Of a DNA stretch of 64,000 nt, positions 56,790-64,000 are shown piece by piece. The stretch lies in assembly GCF_012641745.1 (NCBI RefSeq), contig NZ_WEHZ01000003.1:1-64000 (forward strand). Reading direction: 5' to 3'. The notes below the pieces were generated by a model. That model was not told the origin of the DNA. It saw only the letters and a list, made by a program, of their open reading frames with translations, and ran no database searches. The position numbers were made by a program, and so were the translations under genes. This DNA comes from Pseudoalteromonas peptidolytica (GTDB lineage Bacteria; Pseudomonadota; Gammaproteobacteria; Enterobacterales; Alteromonadaceae). Numbering within the stretch: the stretch's first letter is position 1; each line of letters begins with the position of its first letter.

Positions 56790-56810
56790 TTGTTAATCAT
56801 TAAAAGCTAG

Positions 56811-56843
56811 AAACGGGCACACTCAATCGTGCCCGTTTTTTAT
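56811..56843 (+). terminator. Terminator of the M2 peptidase gene
   Basis: AAACGGGCAC (56811-56820) and GTGCCCGTTT (56829-56838) form a 10-bp stem, 8-nt loop, followed by a T-run. Confidence 0.92.
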
Positions 56844-56962
56844 TGGTTTAATTTTGTTACAGTTCTATAACTTCCTTTTTTAACTTCAATCATATACGCT
56901 CAAGGCAAAGTCAGCCTGCCGCTCGGTAGTGAGGACTTGTGTTGTCACTTGTAAGGATCATT

Positions 56963-57769
56963 ATGAATATAAAAAGAATTGGCCTTATTGCCATCTTTGA
57001 GTTGCAGCGCTTGTTTGCAACGAAGCGTGGCTGGATAGCCATCGCCGCCTTTGTGCTGGTGTGGTATGCCATACTGAGGTATGCCATTGCTGAGGCGGTA
57101 TCCATTGTAAGCGACCCCAACTTCAAAAATATGATCCAGAGCTTTTCAGGTGTCGTCGGCATGCAGAAAATTGCTCTATGGCCTGAAATGGAGCTCGCAC
57201 TCTACCTAGTTTGGTCCATCTTTTTATTTCCTATGTTTGTTATTTTTGCTAGCGCTGATCAAACCGTAGAAGATAGAACTCGGGGTACGCTTAGATTTTT
57301 AACACTGCGTACTACCCGTGCTGAAATTGTTATCGGACGTTTTTTCGGACAATTATTTAATACACTCTTGTTAATCACCATATCTGCCGTCGGTGCATGG
57401 CTTCTGATGGTACTTCGAGATCCTACTTTATGGTTAAGTGGTTTACATCGTGCCACACTCATTGTATTGGAGCTCACCCTGATCACTGCGCCATTTATCG
57501 CCTTAATGTCCGTATCAAATCATTTTGCAAACTCAAGTAAAATGAGCATGATCTATGCTATTTTGGCCTACATCACACTCGCAACTATTGTGGCTTTTGC
57601 CTTAGAGTACAGCGCATACGCAGAATACCTGTTTTACCTTTTCCCGGGATACCAAGGCGCTGAAACAATAGCCCAAAATATTAACCTGACTCGCTTTGCA
57701 ACCCCCCTTATCCATAGTGTGGTACTCATTGCAATTAGCTGTGAACTATTAAGAAGGCGCGCATTATGA
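56963..57769 (+). CDS. ABC transporter permease (ABC-2 type)
   Basis: 268 residues with about six membrane helices (WIAIAAFVLVWYAILRYAI; LALYLVWSIFLFPMFVIFAS; LFNTLLLITISAVGAWLLMVL; LIVLELTLITAPFIALMSV; MIYAILAYITLATIVAFAL; PLIHSVVLIAISC). RTRGTLRFLTLRTTRAEIVIGRF is the ABC-2 coupling segment. It is the membrane half of a likely exporter with the ATPase gene it overlaps by 4 nt (ATGA). I start at ATG 56963 after AAGGA. Substrate unknown. Confidence 0.85.
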   Translation: MNIKRIGLIAIFELQRLFATKRGWIAIAAFVLVWYAILRYAIAEAVSIVSDPNFKNMIQSFSGVVGMQKIALWPEMELALYLVWSIFLFPMFVIFASADQTVEDRTRGTLRFLTLRTTRAEIVIGRFFGQLFNTLLLITISAVGAWLLMVLRDPTLWLSGLHRATLIVLELTLITAPFIALMSVSNHFANSSKMSMIYAILAYITLATIVAFALEYSAYAEYLFYLFPGYQGAETIAQNINLTRFATPLIHSVVLIAISCELLRRRAL

Positions 57770-58659
57770 CCATGATAATTGAAGTGAAAGATCTCGTTAA
57801 AACATACGGCAGAAAACGTGCGCTAGATAATGTCTCGTTTACGCTCAACGCAGGATCACCAATCGCACTAGTAGGCCCCAATGGTGCGGGTAAAACCACG
57901 CTATTTAGTACACTTTGCGGGTATCTCAATGCGGATTCTGGGAGTGTTAGTATTTTTGGTCATAAACCAGGTAGTGATGGGTTATTTGGTCGTCTTGCCG
58001 CCCTTCCTCAAGATGCTCAACTTGACCCTAGGTTTTCAGTTAGCAATCAATTGTGCCTATACGGACAACTCCAAGGGTTGGACAAAAAAGCGGCTGAAAA
58101 CGAAACCCACCGAGTGCTTGAGCTGGTCGACCTTAAAGACTGCTTTCATTCAAAACCTCATGAATTATCACACGGCATGCGCAAACGCATTTGCATCGCA
58201 CAAACGCTACTTTCTCACCCAGAAGTGGTGCTACTAGATGAAGCAACCGCTGGCCTTGATCCGGTAAATGCGCGTGAGATCAGAAATTTAGTTAGAACAC
58301 TGCAATCTGACACTACCTTTATTTTAAGCTCTCATGACTTAGTCGAGCTAGATGACTTGTGCGATCAGGTACTTCACCTGCAACAAGGGAAGCTAACTGC
58401 GGTTGATCGTATTGCTCAAGCTGAACTTGCCACCTTGACCGTCAAGCTAAAAGAAACAGGGACCCATGGCCATGTTGAACAATTAAAGACGTTACAGGGC
58501 GTTGAGAATGTATCGCTTAATGCAAGTGGTGCAATACTTATTGAATACCGTAGCGGTCAACAAGTTGATATTGATGTTTTACAGTTATGCAGAGCACAAG
58601 GCTGGCATTACAAATCCTTAGTCAATGGTAAAACATTGGAAGACGAACTATTCGGTTAG
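57766..58659 (+). CDS. ABC transporter ATP-binding protein
   Basis: 297 residues. Walker A GPNGAGKTT (37-45), signature ELSHGMRKRI in place of LSGGQ, Walker B VVLLDEATAGLD, and H-loop LSSHDL. The shape is that of ABC-2-type exporter ATPases, with a C-terminal part that probably touches the permease. ATG overlaps the permease stop (ATGA), so the two are translationally coupled. Confidence 0.9.
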   Translation: MTMIIEVKDLVKTYGRKRALDNVSFTLNAGSPIALVGPNGAGKTTLFSTLCGYLNADSGSVSIFGHKPGSDGLFGRLAALPQDAQLDPRFSVSNQLCLYGQLQGLDKKAAENETHRVLELVDLKDCFHSKPHELSHGMRKRICIAQTLLSHPEVVLLDEATAGLDPVNAREIRNLVRTLQSDTTFILSSHDLVELDDLCDQVLHLQQGKLTAVDRIAQAELATLTVKLKETGTHGHVEQLKTLQGVENVSLNASGAILIEYRSGQQVDIDVLQLCRAQGWHYKSLVNGKTLEDELFG

Positions 58660-58683
58660 TTTTCGACGCCGCTTTTAGTCGTG

Positions 58684-58708
58684 AAAAGCCTGTCTAGTAC
58701 AGGCTTTT
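58684..58708 (+). terminator. Terminator after the ABC operon
   Basis: AAAAGCCTGT (58684-58693) and ACAGGCTTTT (58699-58708), 10-bp stem, 5-nt loop, T-rich 3' arm. Confidence 0.85.
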
Positions 58709-58736
58709 GCCATATGTACGAGGCCGCTTCTAAAAA

Positions 58737-58944
58737 ATACCAATTATCTTAATTAAGTGATCTATTTCGAGGCGAGAAAACCTTGTCGATAATACCGCTA
58801 CCGCGTCCCGTAAACGCCTAGGTACTTACGTCCTGTATGCAGGCAAAAATGTTGCTATTTAATTGTTCTAAATAAGAAATTTTTAACGCAGTTAGCATCA
58901 GACTTACACCTTCAAATTGAACAAGTATTAAGGCTAATTAGTGA
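58737..58944 (+). repeat. Dispersed intergenic repeat, copy 6 (long form)
   Basis: Starts ATACCAATTATCTTAATTAAG and ends TAAGGCTAATTAGTGAC, with a decayed right end. Includes the GC-richer block (CCGCTACCGCGTCC to TACGTCCTGTATGC) and TTGCTATTTAATTGTTCTAA. About 208 bp. Confidence 0.85.
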
Positions 58945-59117
58945 CATATTCACCCGCGATGACACTCCCTTTATTTGGTTTAGCCGCGCCTCACCACAAC
59001 CAGCTTTTTACGCTCATTCTATACTTGATACCAATCAACATATCTTCACACCTATCCTGATATACTATTTATAAATAACCATTGTCTGTACAACTATCTC
59101 AGTTTCAAGGAAAAGGA

Positions 59118-60446
59118 ATGAAAACGACCTACTCCATTAGTTATTTTTTACAAAAGAAAATGCTATGGCTGCAAATTGTTGTGGCTTTGGTACTGGGTAT
59201 TACCGTGGGTATTTTACTTTCCCCTAAAGGAGTTGGGCTGGTTAGTGCTGAGCTATCACTACAAATAGCACAATGGGTTGCACTACCTGGCAACCTATTT
59301 TTAGCCTTGATCCAGATGGTTGTGATCCCACTGGTACTTTCATCCATCATTCTTGGCATTGCGGGTAACAAGGACACCGCGTTTTTGAAGCAGGTTGGAC
59401 TTAGGATCTTCCCCTACTTCGTCATGACCACCTTCATTGCTGTTATCATTGGTTTGGTGGTTGCTTCCTACATTGAGCCGGGGAAATATGTGGATAGTCA
59501 GCTACTTGATAACCTCAATAGCCAGCATACCACGACCGTTACAGCTACAGTTGAGTTAAAAAGCATTCCTGAGCGCATGGTGGCAATTATTCCATCAAAT
59601 ATTACTCAATCCACTCTCGATAAAGATATGTTTGCTATTGTGATGTATGCCATTTTTATCGGTATTGCTATCACCACACTCACTCAAAAGCAAAAGTCCC
59701 TGCTTCTGGAGCTCACCACAACAGCACAAACGCTGTCCCTACAGATTGTTAATTGGGCTATGCTGCTAGCTCCGTTTGCGGTTTTTGGGTTACTTTGTGA
59801 TATTACTATTCGGATTGGCATCGATGCCCTGTTGGGTGTTTCTGCTTATGTTGCGACTGTGCTGCTGGGTTTGCTATTACTTATGTTTGTCTACCTGTTT
59901 TTAGCCAGTAGCGCTGGAAAGATTAGCCCTTGGCGCTTTCTATCAGCAATTAAAGGTGCGCAATTATTAGCCTTTTCAACGTCCAGTTCAGCCGCAGTAA
60001 TGCCGCTTTCAATGCGTACAGCTGAGCAGTCGTTATCTGTTAAAAAACCGATTGTTCAGTTTATTATCCCTTTAGGCGCGACGATAAACATGGACGGTAC
60101 TGCGCTCTATCAAGTGATCGCAGCACTATTTTTGACTCAAGTTTTTGGTATAACACTCTCCGACAGTCAAATTTTGTTACTGATACTCACCACTGTAGGT
60201 GCATCCATTGGCTCCCCGAGTACCCCTGGGGTCGGTATTGTAATTTTGGCTTCAGTATTAACCAGCTTTGGGATCCCTGCAGCTGGTATTGCCCTTATCT
60301 TGGGAGTAGATAGGATCTTAGATATGTGTAGAACCGTGCTCAATGTCACAGGAGATCTGACGGCCTGCGTAGTTATGGAGCACCTGATAAAGCTCGATAC
60401 AACACCTAAAAATGCTATTGATGACGGCGAAAAGTCTACAGCGTAA
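59118..60446 (+). CDS. Dicarboxylate/amino acid:cation symporter (DAACS, GltP-like)
   Basis: 442 residues, about eight membrane helices plus two hairpins. STSSSAAVMPLSMRTAEQ (hairpin 1 Ser-rich motif), GATINMDGTALYQVIAALFLTQ (sodium/substrate NMDGT motif), GSPSTPGVGIVILASVL (hairpin 2) and DRILDMCRTVLNVTGDLTACVVM (substrate Asp/Arg helix) place it in the glutamate/C4-dicarboxylate group. I start at ATG 59118, after AAGGAAAAGGA. Confidence 0.92.
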   Translation: MKTTYSISYFLQKKMLWLQIVVALVLGITVGILLSPKGVGLVSAELSLQIAQWVALPGNLFLALIQMVVIPLVLSSIILGIAGNKDTAFLKQVGLRIFPYFVMTTFIAVIIGLVVASYIEPGKYVDSQLLDNLNSQHTTTVTATVELKSIPERMVAIIPSNITQSTLDKDMFAIVMYAIFIGIAITTLTQKQKSLLLELTTTAQTLSLQIVNWAMLLAPFAVFGLLCDITIRIGIDALLGVSAYVATVLLGLLLLMFVYLFLASSAGKISPWRFLSAIKGAQLLAFSTSSSAAVMPLSMRTAEQSLSVKKPIVQFIIPLGATINMDGTALYQVIAALFLTQVFGITLSDSQILLLILTTVGASIGSPSTPGVGIVILASVLTSFGIPAAGIALILGVDRILDMCRTVLNVTGDLTACVVMEHLIKLDTTPKNAIDDGEKSTA

Positions 60447-60487
60447 CGATACACCGCAGACTAATCTTGTCAACACCCGGAGCTGTT

Positions 60488-61819
60488 CTAGTTATTGTTC
60501 TGATTGTTAAGATAAAGTGCCTGTAAGGGACCTGTTTTCAGCCATGTTTGCATCACTTTATACTGGCTGATGGAAAACATTTTTTGATCTTTATCATCTG
60601 ACTCAGCATTCATAAAATTCATTACCAAGTCGCTATTTTTACATTGTGTTGTCGGTTGACCGTCACAAGTCAAATGACGGTGGGTATTTTCATCGGTAGG
60701 TACGCCATGTGTGTGACCGATCAAACCAAATAGATGACCTAGTTCATGGGTGAACGTTTTTCCCTCATCAAATCTGGGCTCTCGTGGAGGTATTACACCA
60801 AACACAGAGTCCGCTACAACAACTCCTACCAACCTATCTTCAACAAGCCCTGGAATATTCGCTCTTCCGAGTAATCCCAGCTTTCCTTGTAAATCTCGTG
60901 CATACCCGACCCATACATTAATGTATTGATCGTTTGGCCAAGCATCGATGCCGCCTTTTTCAGCTTTTGCATAAGCATTATCGAGCGTAATGATACTCAA
61001 CGCCGCTGTTTTTCTGTTTATACCTGAATGAGGGTTACCGTCAGGATCGTGAGTGGCCAAATAAAGCTGTATACCAGTATCCGCAATATACGGCACAAGT
61101 GTATCCTCAATTGTTTCAAGGTCATCTCTATTTAGAGCTCTGAAATGTCGATTTGTCGCTTCGATTTGAGAATATATTTGTTCATCGCTTATCTGCACAT
61201 ATTCATTTTCTATCACATGAACGACAACAGGTAGACGTATGCGTTCAATACCTTCAGCAGGGATCGGGAAATGGCTATTGAAATTGACATCTACAGTACA
61301 ATCAGCATTGATAGCACCTGTTGTGTACTGTTGTTCATTTAACCTACCACCACAGCCTGTTACCGAATTTATAAAATGGTCACTATTGGGATTAATATTA
61401 ACCTTCGCAGTTTCACCATAAGGCAATTGGTAATTGGGCTTGTCTACCCAGCCTCCAACTGAGGTCGCAACATTAACTGAATATTGATAGGCTTTGAACC
61501 TGACTTTGATCGTGCAATTTGCTGCAGGATTACTGACTGTAAAATTATCTTCATCTAGCGTCCCGTTGCAGCCAGAAACACTCTCTAGTTCATGGCCTTG
61601 ATCGACACTGATCACAAACGTTTTGTCTGAGTTTTCGGCTAGTTCGAATGATTCAGGTGTAATAAATCCCCCCTCATTAAAAGAAGTCGAAATTATATAG
61701 CTTTTTATTTCTGGTGGTGTTGTAGCTGGGGTTTCGGAGGGTTGTGAGTCACTAGACCCGCCACATCCCCACAAAAATAGGGACAATATTCCTATTAGAT
61801 AAGTTCTTATGTAAAGCAT
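60488..61819 (-). CDS. M43-like (pappalysin) zinc metalloprotease lipoprotein
   Basis: 443 residues. LYIRTYLIGILSLFLWGC ends in a lipobox (C19), then a Pro/Thr-rich linker and two repeats of a bacterial InlB-B-like fold: GHELESVSGCNGTLDEDNFTVSNPAANCTIKVRF (about 75-108) and HFINSVTGCGGRLNEQQYTTGAINADCTVDVNF (about 148-180). The protease domain has HELGHLFGLIGHTHG (H358, E359, H362, then H369 one residue later than in the usual spacing) and the Met-turn M403 in LVMNFMN. AAGGA precedes ATG 61819. Confidence 0.8.
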   Translation of the reverse strand: MLYIRTYLIGILSLFLWGCGGSSDSQPSETPATTPPEIKSYIISTSFNEGGFITPESFELAENSDKTFVISVDQGHELESVSGCNGTLDEDNFTVSNPAANCTIKVRFKAYQYSVNVATSVGGWVDKPNYQLPYGETAKVNINPNSDHFINSVTGCGGRLNEQQYTTGAINADCTVDVNFNSHFPIPAEGIERIRLPVVVHVIENEYVQISDEQIYSQIEATNRHFRALNRDDLETIEDTLVPYIADTGIQLYLATHDPDGNPHSGINRKTAALSIITLDNAYAKAEKGGIDAWPNDQYINVWVGYARDLQGKLGLLGRANIPGLVEDRLVGVVVADSVFGVIPPREPRFDEGKTFTHELGHLFGLIGHTHGVPTDENTHRHLTCDGQPTTQCKNSDLVMNFMNAESDDKDQKMFSISQYKVMQTWLKTGPLQALYLNNQNNN

Positions 61820-61929
61820 CAAAATTTTCCTTAAATTAAAAATGCCAACAGCTACACTAACCAAAGTTAGTAGTATAATCTAGCGCAAATTTGTTATTTG
61901 TCACTACGTGTTAATGCCCAAAACAATAG

Positions 61930-62346
61930 ATGTCGCTATTCCATAGCCCATTTCTTACGCGTCCCCACTTTTTATACTGGCTTATTCAATCACAACTCAA
62001 AGCATTAAGTTATTTAATTGCAGAGCGTGATATTCAAATGTCGTTTGATTTATCCCGCTATCAGGTTTGGCTTCCCAGTGCCACCGCTAAAATCGTGATT
62101 GGTAACCTCATTAGAAATGCGATGCAGCATACATTTTGTGGCACTATCGAAATACACCAACACCAGGATCTAATCACGATAAAAAAAACCGAATCCATAG
62201 ACAATCTAGCACCGCAGATTGACACTCTAGGATATGGTCTTGGCTTGAAGTTAGTGGAACAACTATGCCAGCAGCTTAATTGGCAGTGCCACATTGAGTT
62301 TGTTAAAGGAGGCTGCTGTGCCAGTGTCTATCTTTGCAAGCATTGA
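61930..62346 (+). pseudogene. HATPase remnant of a sensor histidine kinase
   Basis: 138 residues. KIVIGNLIRNAMQHT is a kinase N box and GYGLGLKLVEQLCQQLNW a G2 box, but the DxGxG (G1) motif is not present (TIKKTESIDN in that place) and there is no HisKA, sensor or membrane part. A stop codon TAG lies directly before the ATG. So it is the C-terminal ATPase end of a kinase, either truncated or a free-standing decoy. No response regulator is adjacent. Confidence 0.65.
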
Positions 62347-62374
62347 TAGGTGATAATAAGTTATCGCCTATCAA
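62343..62374. terminator. Hairpin between the kinase remnant and sohB
   Basis: TTGATAGGTGATAA (62343-62356) and TTATCGCCTATCAA (62361-62374) form a 14-bp stem with one G-T pair and a 4-nt loop, overlapping the end of the remnant; serves both converging genes. Confidence 0.8.
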
Positions 62375-62387
62375 TTATTAATGAGTA

Positions 62388-63413
62388 CTATGCAGAATAC
62401 TTAGAGAGGTTTAGTTTAGACAGTGTTTTGATGGCTACACGCTCCAAAGCATTGCCCAGTTGCAGGCCAAACTTCTCCACAACGCCCCTTTTCACTCTAT
62501 ACCTCACTTTATAAAGCTGATGATTTTCGTTTAATGACATAAGTAAATCATCACTGGTAGAGATTTCATCAACGAGTTTAAGTGCGAGCGCCTGTGTACC
62601 AAACCAATGTTCACCCGTTGCTACTTTCTCGATCTCGAGAGCAGCGCGATGTTCAGCGACAAAGTGTTTAAATAAACCATGCGTCTGCTCGATTTCTTCT
62701 TTAAACTTTTCGCGTCCCTTATCGGTGTTCTCACCAAACAAGGTTAATGTGCGCTTATATTCACCGGCAGTGACCATCTCAAAATCTACGTTATTCTTTT
62801 TCAACAAACGATTGAAGTTGGGGATCTGTGCTATTACGCCAATAGAGCCAATAATCGCGAACGGGGCTGCGATAATCTTATCTGCAACACAAGCCATCAT
62901 ATATCCGCCGCTAGCGGCCACTTTATCAACACATACCGTCAGTGGGATCCCTGCTTGTTTAATACGAGTTAGCTGCGATGCACCTAAACCATAACCATGA
63001 ACCACACCACCGCCACTTTCAACAGAGACAATAACTTGATCTGTGGCTTTATCAGCGATTGTGAGAATAGCATTTATCTCCTCCCGTAAGCCTGATACCT
63101 CATGTGCGTCCATACTGCCGTTGAATTCGATATAAAATACATTTTTGACTGTTTCTTTAATCTTATCTTGGTTTTTTTGTTCTCTCGACTGCGCTTTATT
63201 GCGTGCCTTGAGTGCTTTTTTGTCTAAGGTTTGTTCTAAAAACTGTTCTTTAGATTTTGCCAAGCTCTCACTCAAATCAGTGACTTCAATTTCACCTTTC
63301 TTTGTTTTCGGTCTATGGCTGGCACCTACAACCAACATAATAACCACTGCGATAGCAAATATAATAGTCACTGCTTTGGCCAAAAATAACCCATATTCAA
63401 ACAAAAATGCCAA
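62388..63413 (-). CDS. sohB: S49-type inner-membrane protease SohB
   Basis: 341 residues. N-terminal membrane helix (FLAKAVTIIFAIAVVIMLVVG), a charged coiled stretch, then the SppA-like peptidase core: FYIEFNGSMDAHEVSGLREEI, VESGGGVVHGYGLG, VDKVAASGGYMMACVADKIIAAPFAIIGSIGVIAQIPNFNRLL (Ser nucleophile in ASGG) and TAGEYKRTLT with the catalytic Lys. It starts with TTG 63413, six nt after GGAG, and no ATG is near. Known as a multicopy suppressor of a degP (htrA) mutant in E. coli. Confidence 0.93.
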   Translation of the reverse strand: MAFLFEYGLFLAKAVTIIFAIAVVIMLVVGASHRPKTKKGEIEVTDLSESLAKSKEQFLEQTLDKKALKARNKAQSREQKNQDKIKETVKNVFYIEFNGSMDAHEVSGLREEINAILTIADKATDQVIVSVESGGGVVHGYGLGASQLTRIKQAGIPLTVCVDKVAASGGYMMACVADKIIAAPFAIIGSIGVIAQIPNFNRLLKKNNVDFEMVTAGEYKRTLTLFGENTDKGREKFKEEIEQTHGLFKHFVAEHRAALEIEKVATGEHWFGTQALALKLVDEISTSDDLLMSLNENHQLYKVRYRVKRGVVEKFGLQLGNALERVAIKTLSKLNLSKYSA

Positions 63414-63471
63414 ATTACTCTCCTCGTTTAGCTGAAAAAGTTATCCATTGCGTTCGCGGTCAAATGGACAC

Positions 63472-63495
63472 AAAAAAGGCCGCTATCTGCGGCCT
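63472..63495 (-). terminator. Terminator of the lipase gene
   Basis: AGGCCGC (63477-63483) and GCGGCCT (63489-63495), 7-bp stem, with a T-run on the minus strand (AAAAAA on plus at 63472-63477). It lies 20 bp after the lipase stop. Confidence 0.85.
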
Positions 63496-63516
63496 GTTAT
63501 AGTCTCGAAAAACGCT

Positions 63517-64000
63517 TTAGTTTGCAACAACGTCTGGGTTAGATATCTGAAGTACTGCGCCTTTAGACTTCAAGAAGCTGGCAACTTGAGTTTGCATTTC
63601 AACCGATGCGGCAGCATGGCCAGCCGCAGTTCCACCTGCTTTTTCAGCAAAACCAGTGGTCAAAATCGAGCTATGGTGCCCTTGAGAAAACTTAACCACG
63701 TAACTACCCGGAGTGACTTGCGTTTCATTAACTGAGCTTAACCCCATGAAGCTTGCAAGTGGTAAACTACCAGATAAGAAGCTACGTTCTGTTGTCGGAG
63801 GGATAACCAAGTCCGCAGCATTACCATTCACACCACCTGTTACGACACTCATATAAACTGGAGTCTGTAACGCCTTAACTGATGACGCGTAGTTTAGTGG
63901 ATCTGCACTATCTAGCACAGTCTGCGCGGCAAAACCAAATTGCGTTACGGTTGCGTCAATCAATGCAAGCGTTGCCGTATCCTCTGCAGCTTCTAGGCCA
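63517..64000 (-). CDS. VolA/Pla-1-type extracellular lipase, C-terminal part (partial)
   Basis: Reads in from the right window edge; about 160 residues are visible. DSADPLNYASSVKALQTPVYMSVVTGGVNGNAADLVIPP and FSQGHHSSIL (the catalytic His of the Ser-Asp-His triad is expected here) fit the end of the VolA/Pla-1/cef family of outer-membrane or secreted (phospho)lipases of Vibrio, Aeromonas and Pseudoalteromonas. The GXSXG serine and any signal peptide lie outside. The first ATG-like start inside the window is not the true start. Confidence 0.8.
   Translation of the reverse strand, partial: GLEAAEDTATLALIDATVTQFGFAAQTVLDSADPLNYASSVKALQTPVYMSVVTGGVNGNAADLVIPPTTERSFLSGSLPLASFMGLSSVNETQVTPGSYVVKFSQGHHSSILTTGFAEKAGGTAAGHAAASVEMQTQVASFLKSKGAVLQISNPDVVAN

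Larger units (their letters stand above)
58660..59117. other. Gene-free interval with terminator and repeat
   Basis: Holds the hairpin at 58684-58708 and repeat copy 6. The last 170 bp before the symporter gene should contain its promoter, but no clear pair stands out. Confidence 0.5.

Overview
The window looks like chromosomal DNA from a marine gammaproteobacterium of the Alteromonadales, most likely Pseudoalteromonas. The base for this is moderately AT-rich DNA, gammaproteobacterial-type QueE, RlmI, SulA, YchJ and SohB, complete LiuR-type branched-chain amino acid operons in the order known from Shewanella and relatives, an M2 peptidase, a VolA/Pla-1-type lipase and an H-NOX/histidine-kinase pair. 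The genus is an inference from gene content, not from a marker search.

Layout. 1-115: tail of an IS4-type transposase. 211-9.4 kb: periplasmic binding protein, divergent queE/queC (queuosine precursor), cysB, a membrane-anchored coiled-coil protein, an NCS2 purine permease, a Sel1 protein, an SOS-controlled sulA and ychJ. 9.4-10.5 kb: a VC2046-like protein and four identical tRNA-Tyr(GUA) genes in tandem. 10.5-15.5 kb: a DUF2938 membrane protein with its divergent MerR regulator, a YgjP-like metallopeptidase, a pentapeptide-repeat potassium channel, an HD hydrolase and rlmI. 15.8-22.9 kb is an accessory stretch: DUF3291 protein, Fe(II)/2-oxoglutarate dioxygenase, an AhpD-like gene coupled to an AraC regulator, a very AT-rich pair of Imm11-like genes, and an XRE-cupin regulator divergent from an SDR and a secreted carboxymuconolactone-decarboxylase-like protein. 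22.9-27.1 kb: H-NOX/HnoK nitric-oxide sensing pair, a large acidic unknown protein, and YaeR.

27.1-43.4 kb is the metabolic core. Two divergent operons, ivdABCDEFG (minus) and liuRABCDE-scoAB (plus), flank a 316-bp control region with two palindromes that fit LiuR operators. Together they take the acyl-CoAs from valine, isoleucine and leucine to propionyl-CoA, acetyl-CoA and acetoacetyl-CoA. The liu operon ends in a strong terminator, followed by 1.3 kb with no gene and three copies of a dispersed repeat.

44.7-64 kb: a BCCT transporter, a DUF294/CBS/cNMP-binding protein with an epsilon-type exonuclease, a solitary astB, a WD40 lipoprotein and another lipoprotein, fadE, an M2 dipeptidyl carboxypeptidase lipoprotein, a two-gene ABC exporter, a dicarboxylate/amino-acid:cation symporter, an M43-like metalloprotease lipoprotein, an orphan HATPase fragment, sohB and the C-terminal part of a lipase running off the window end.

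A dispersed, non-coding repeat of about 75-210 bp with short terminal inverted repeats (ATACCAATTA at the left end) occurs at least six times between genes, in both orientations and in several deletion forms. I found no CRISPR array, prophage, rRNA or clear defence island. The most unusual content is the repeat family, the Imm11-like orphan pair, the sulA control region with overlapping LexA-like boxes, and several unrecognised proteins.
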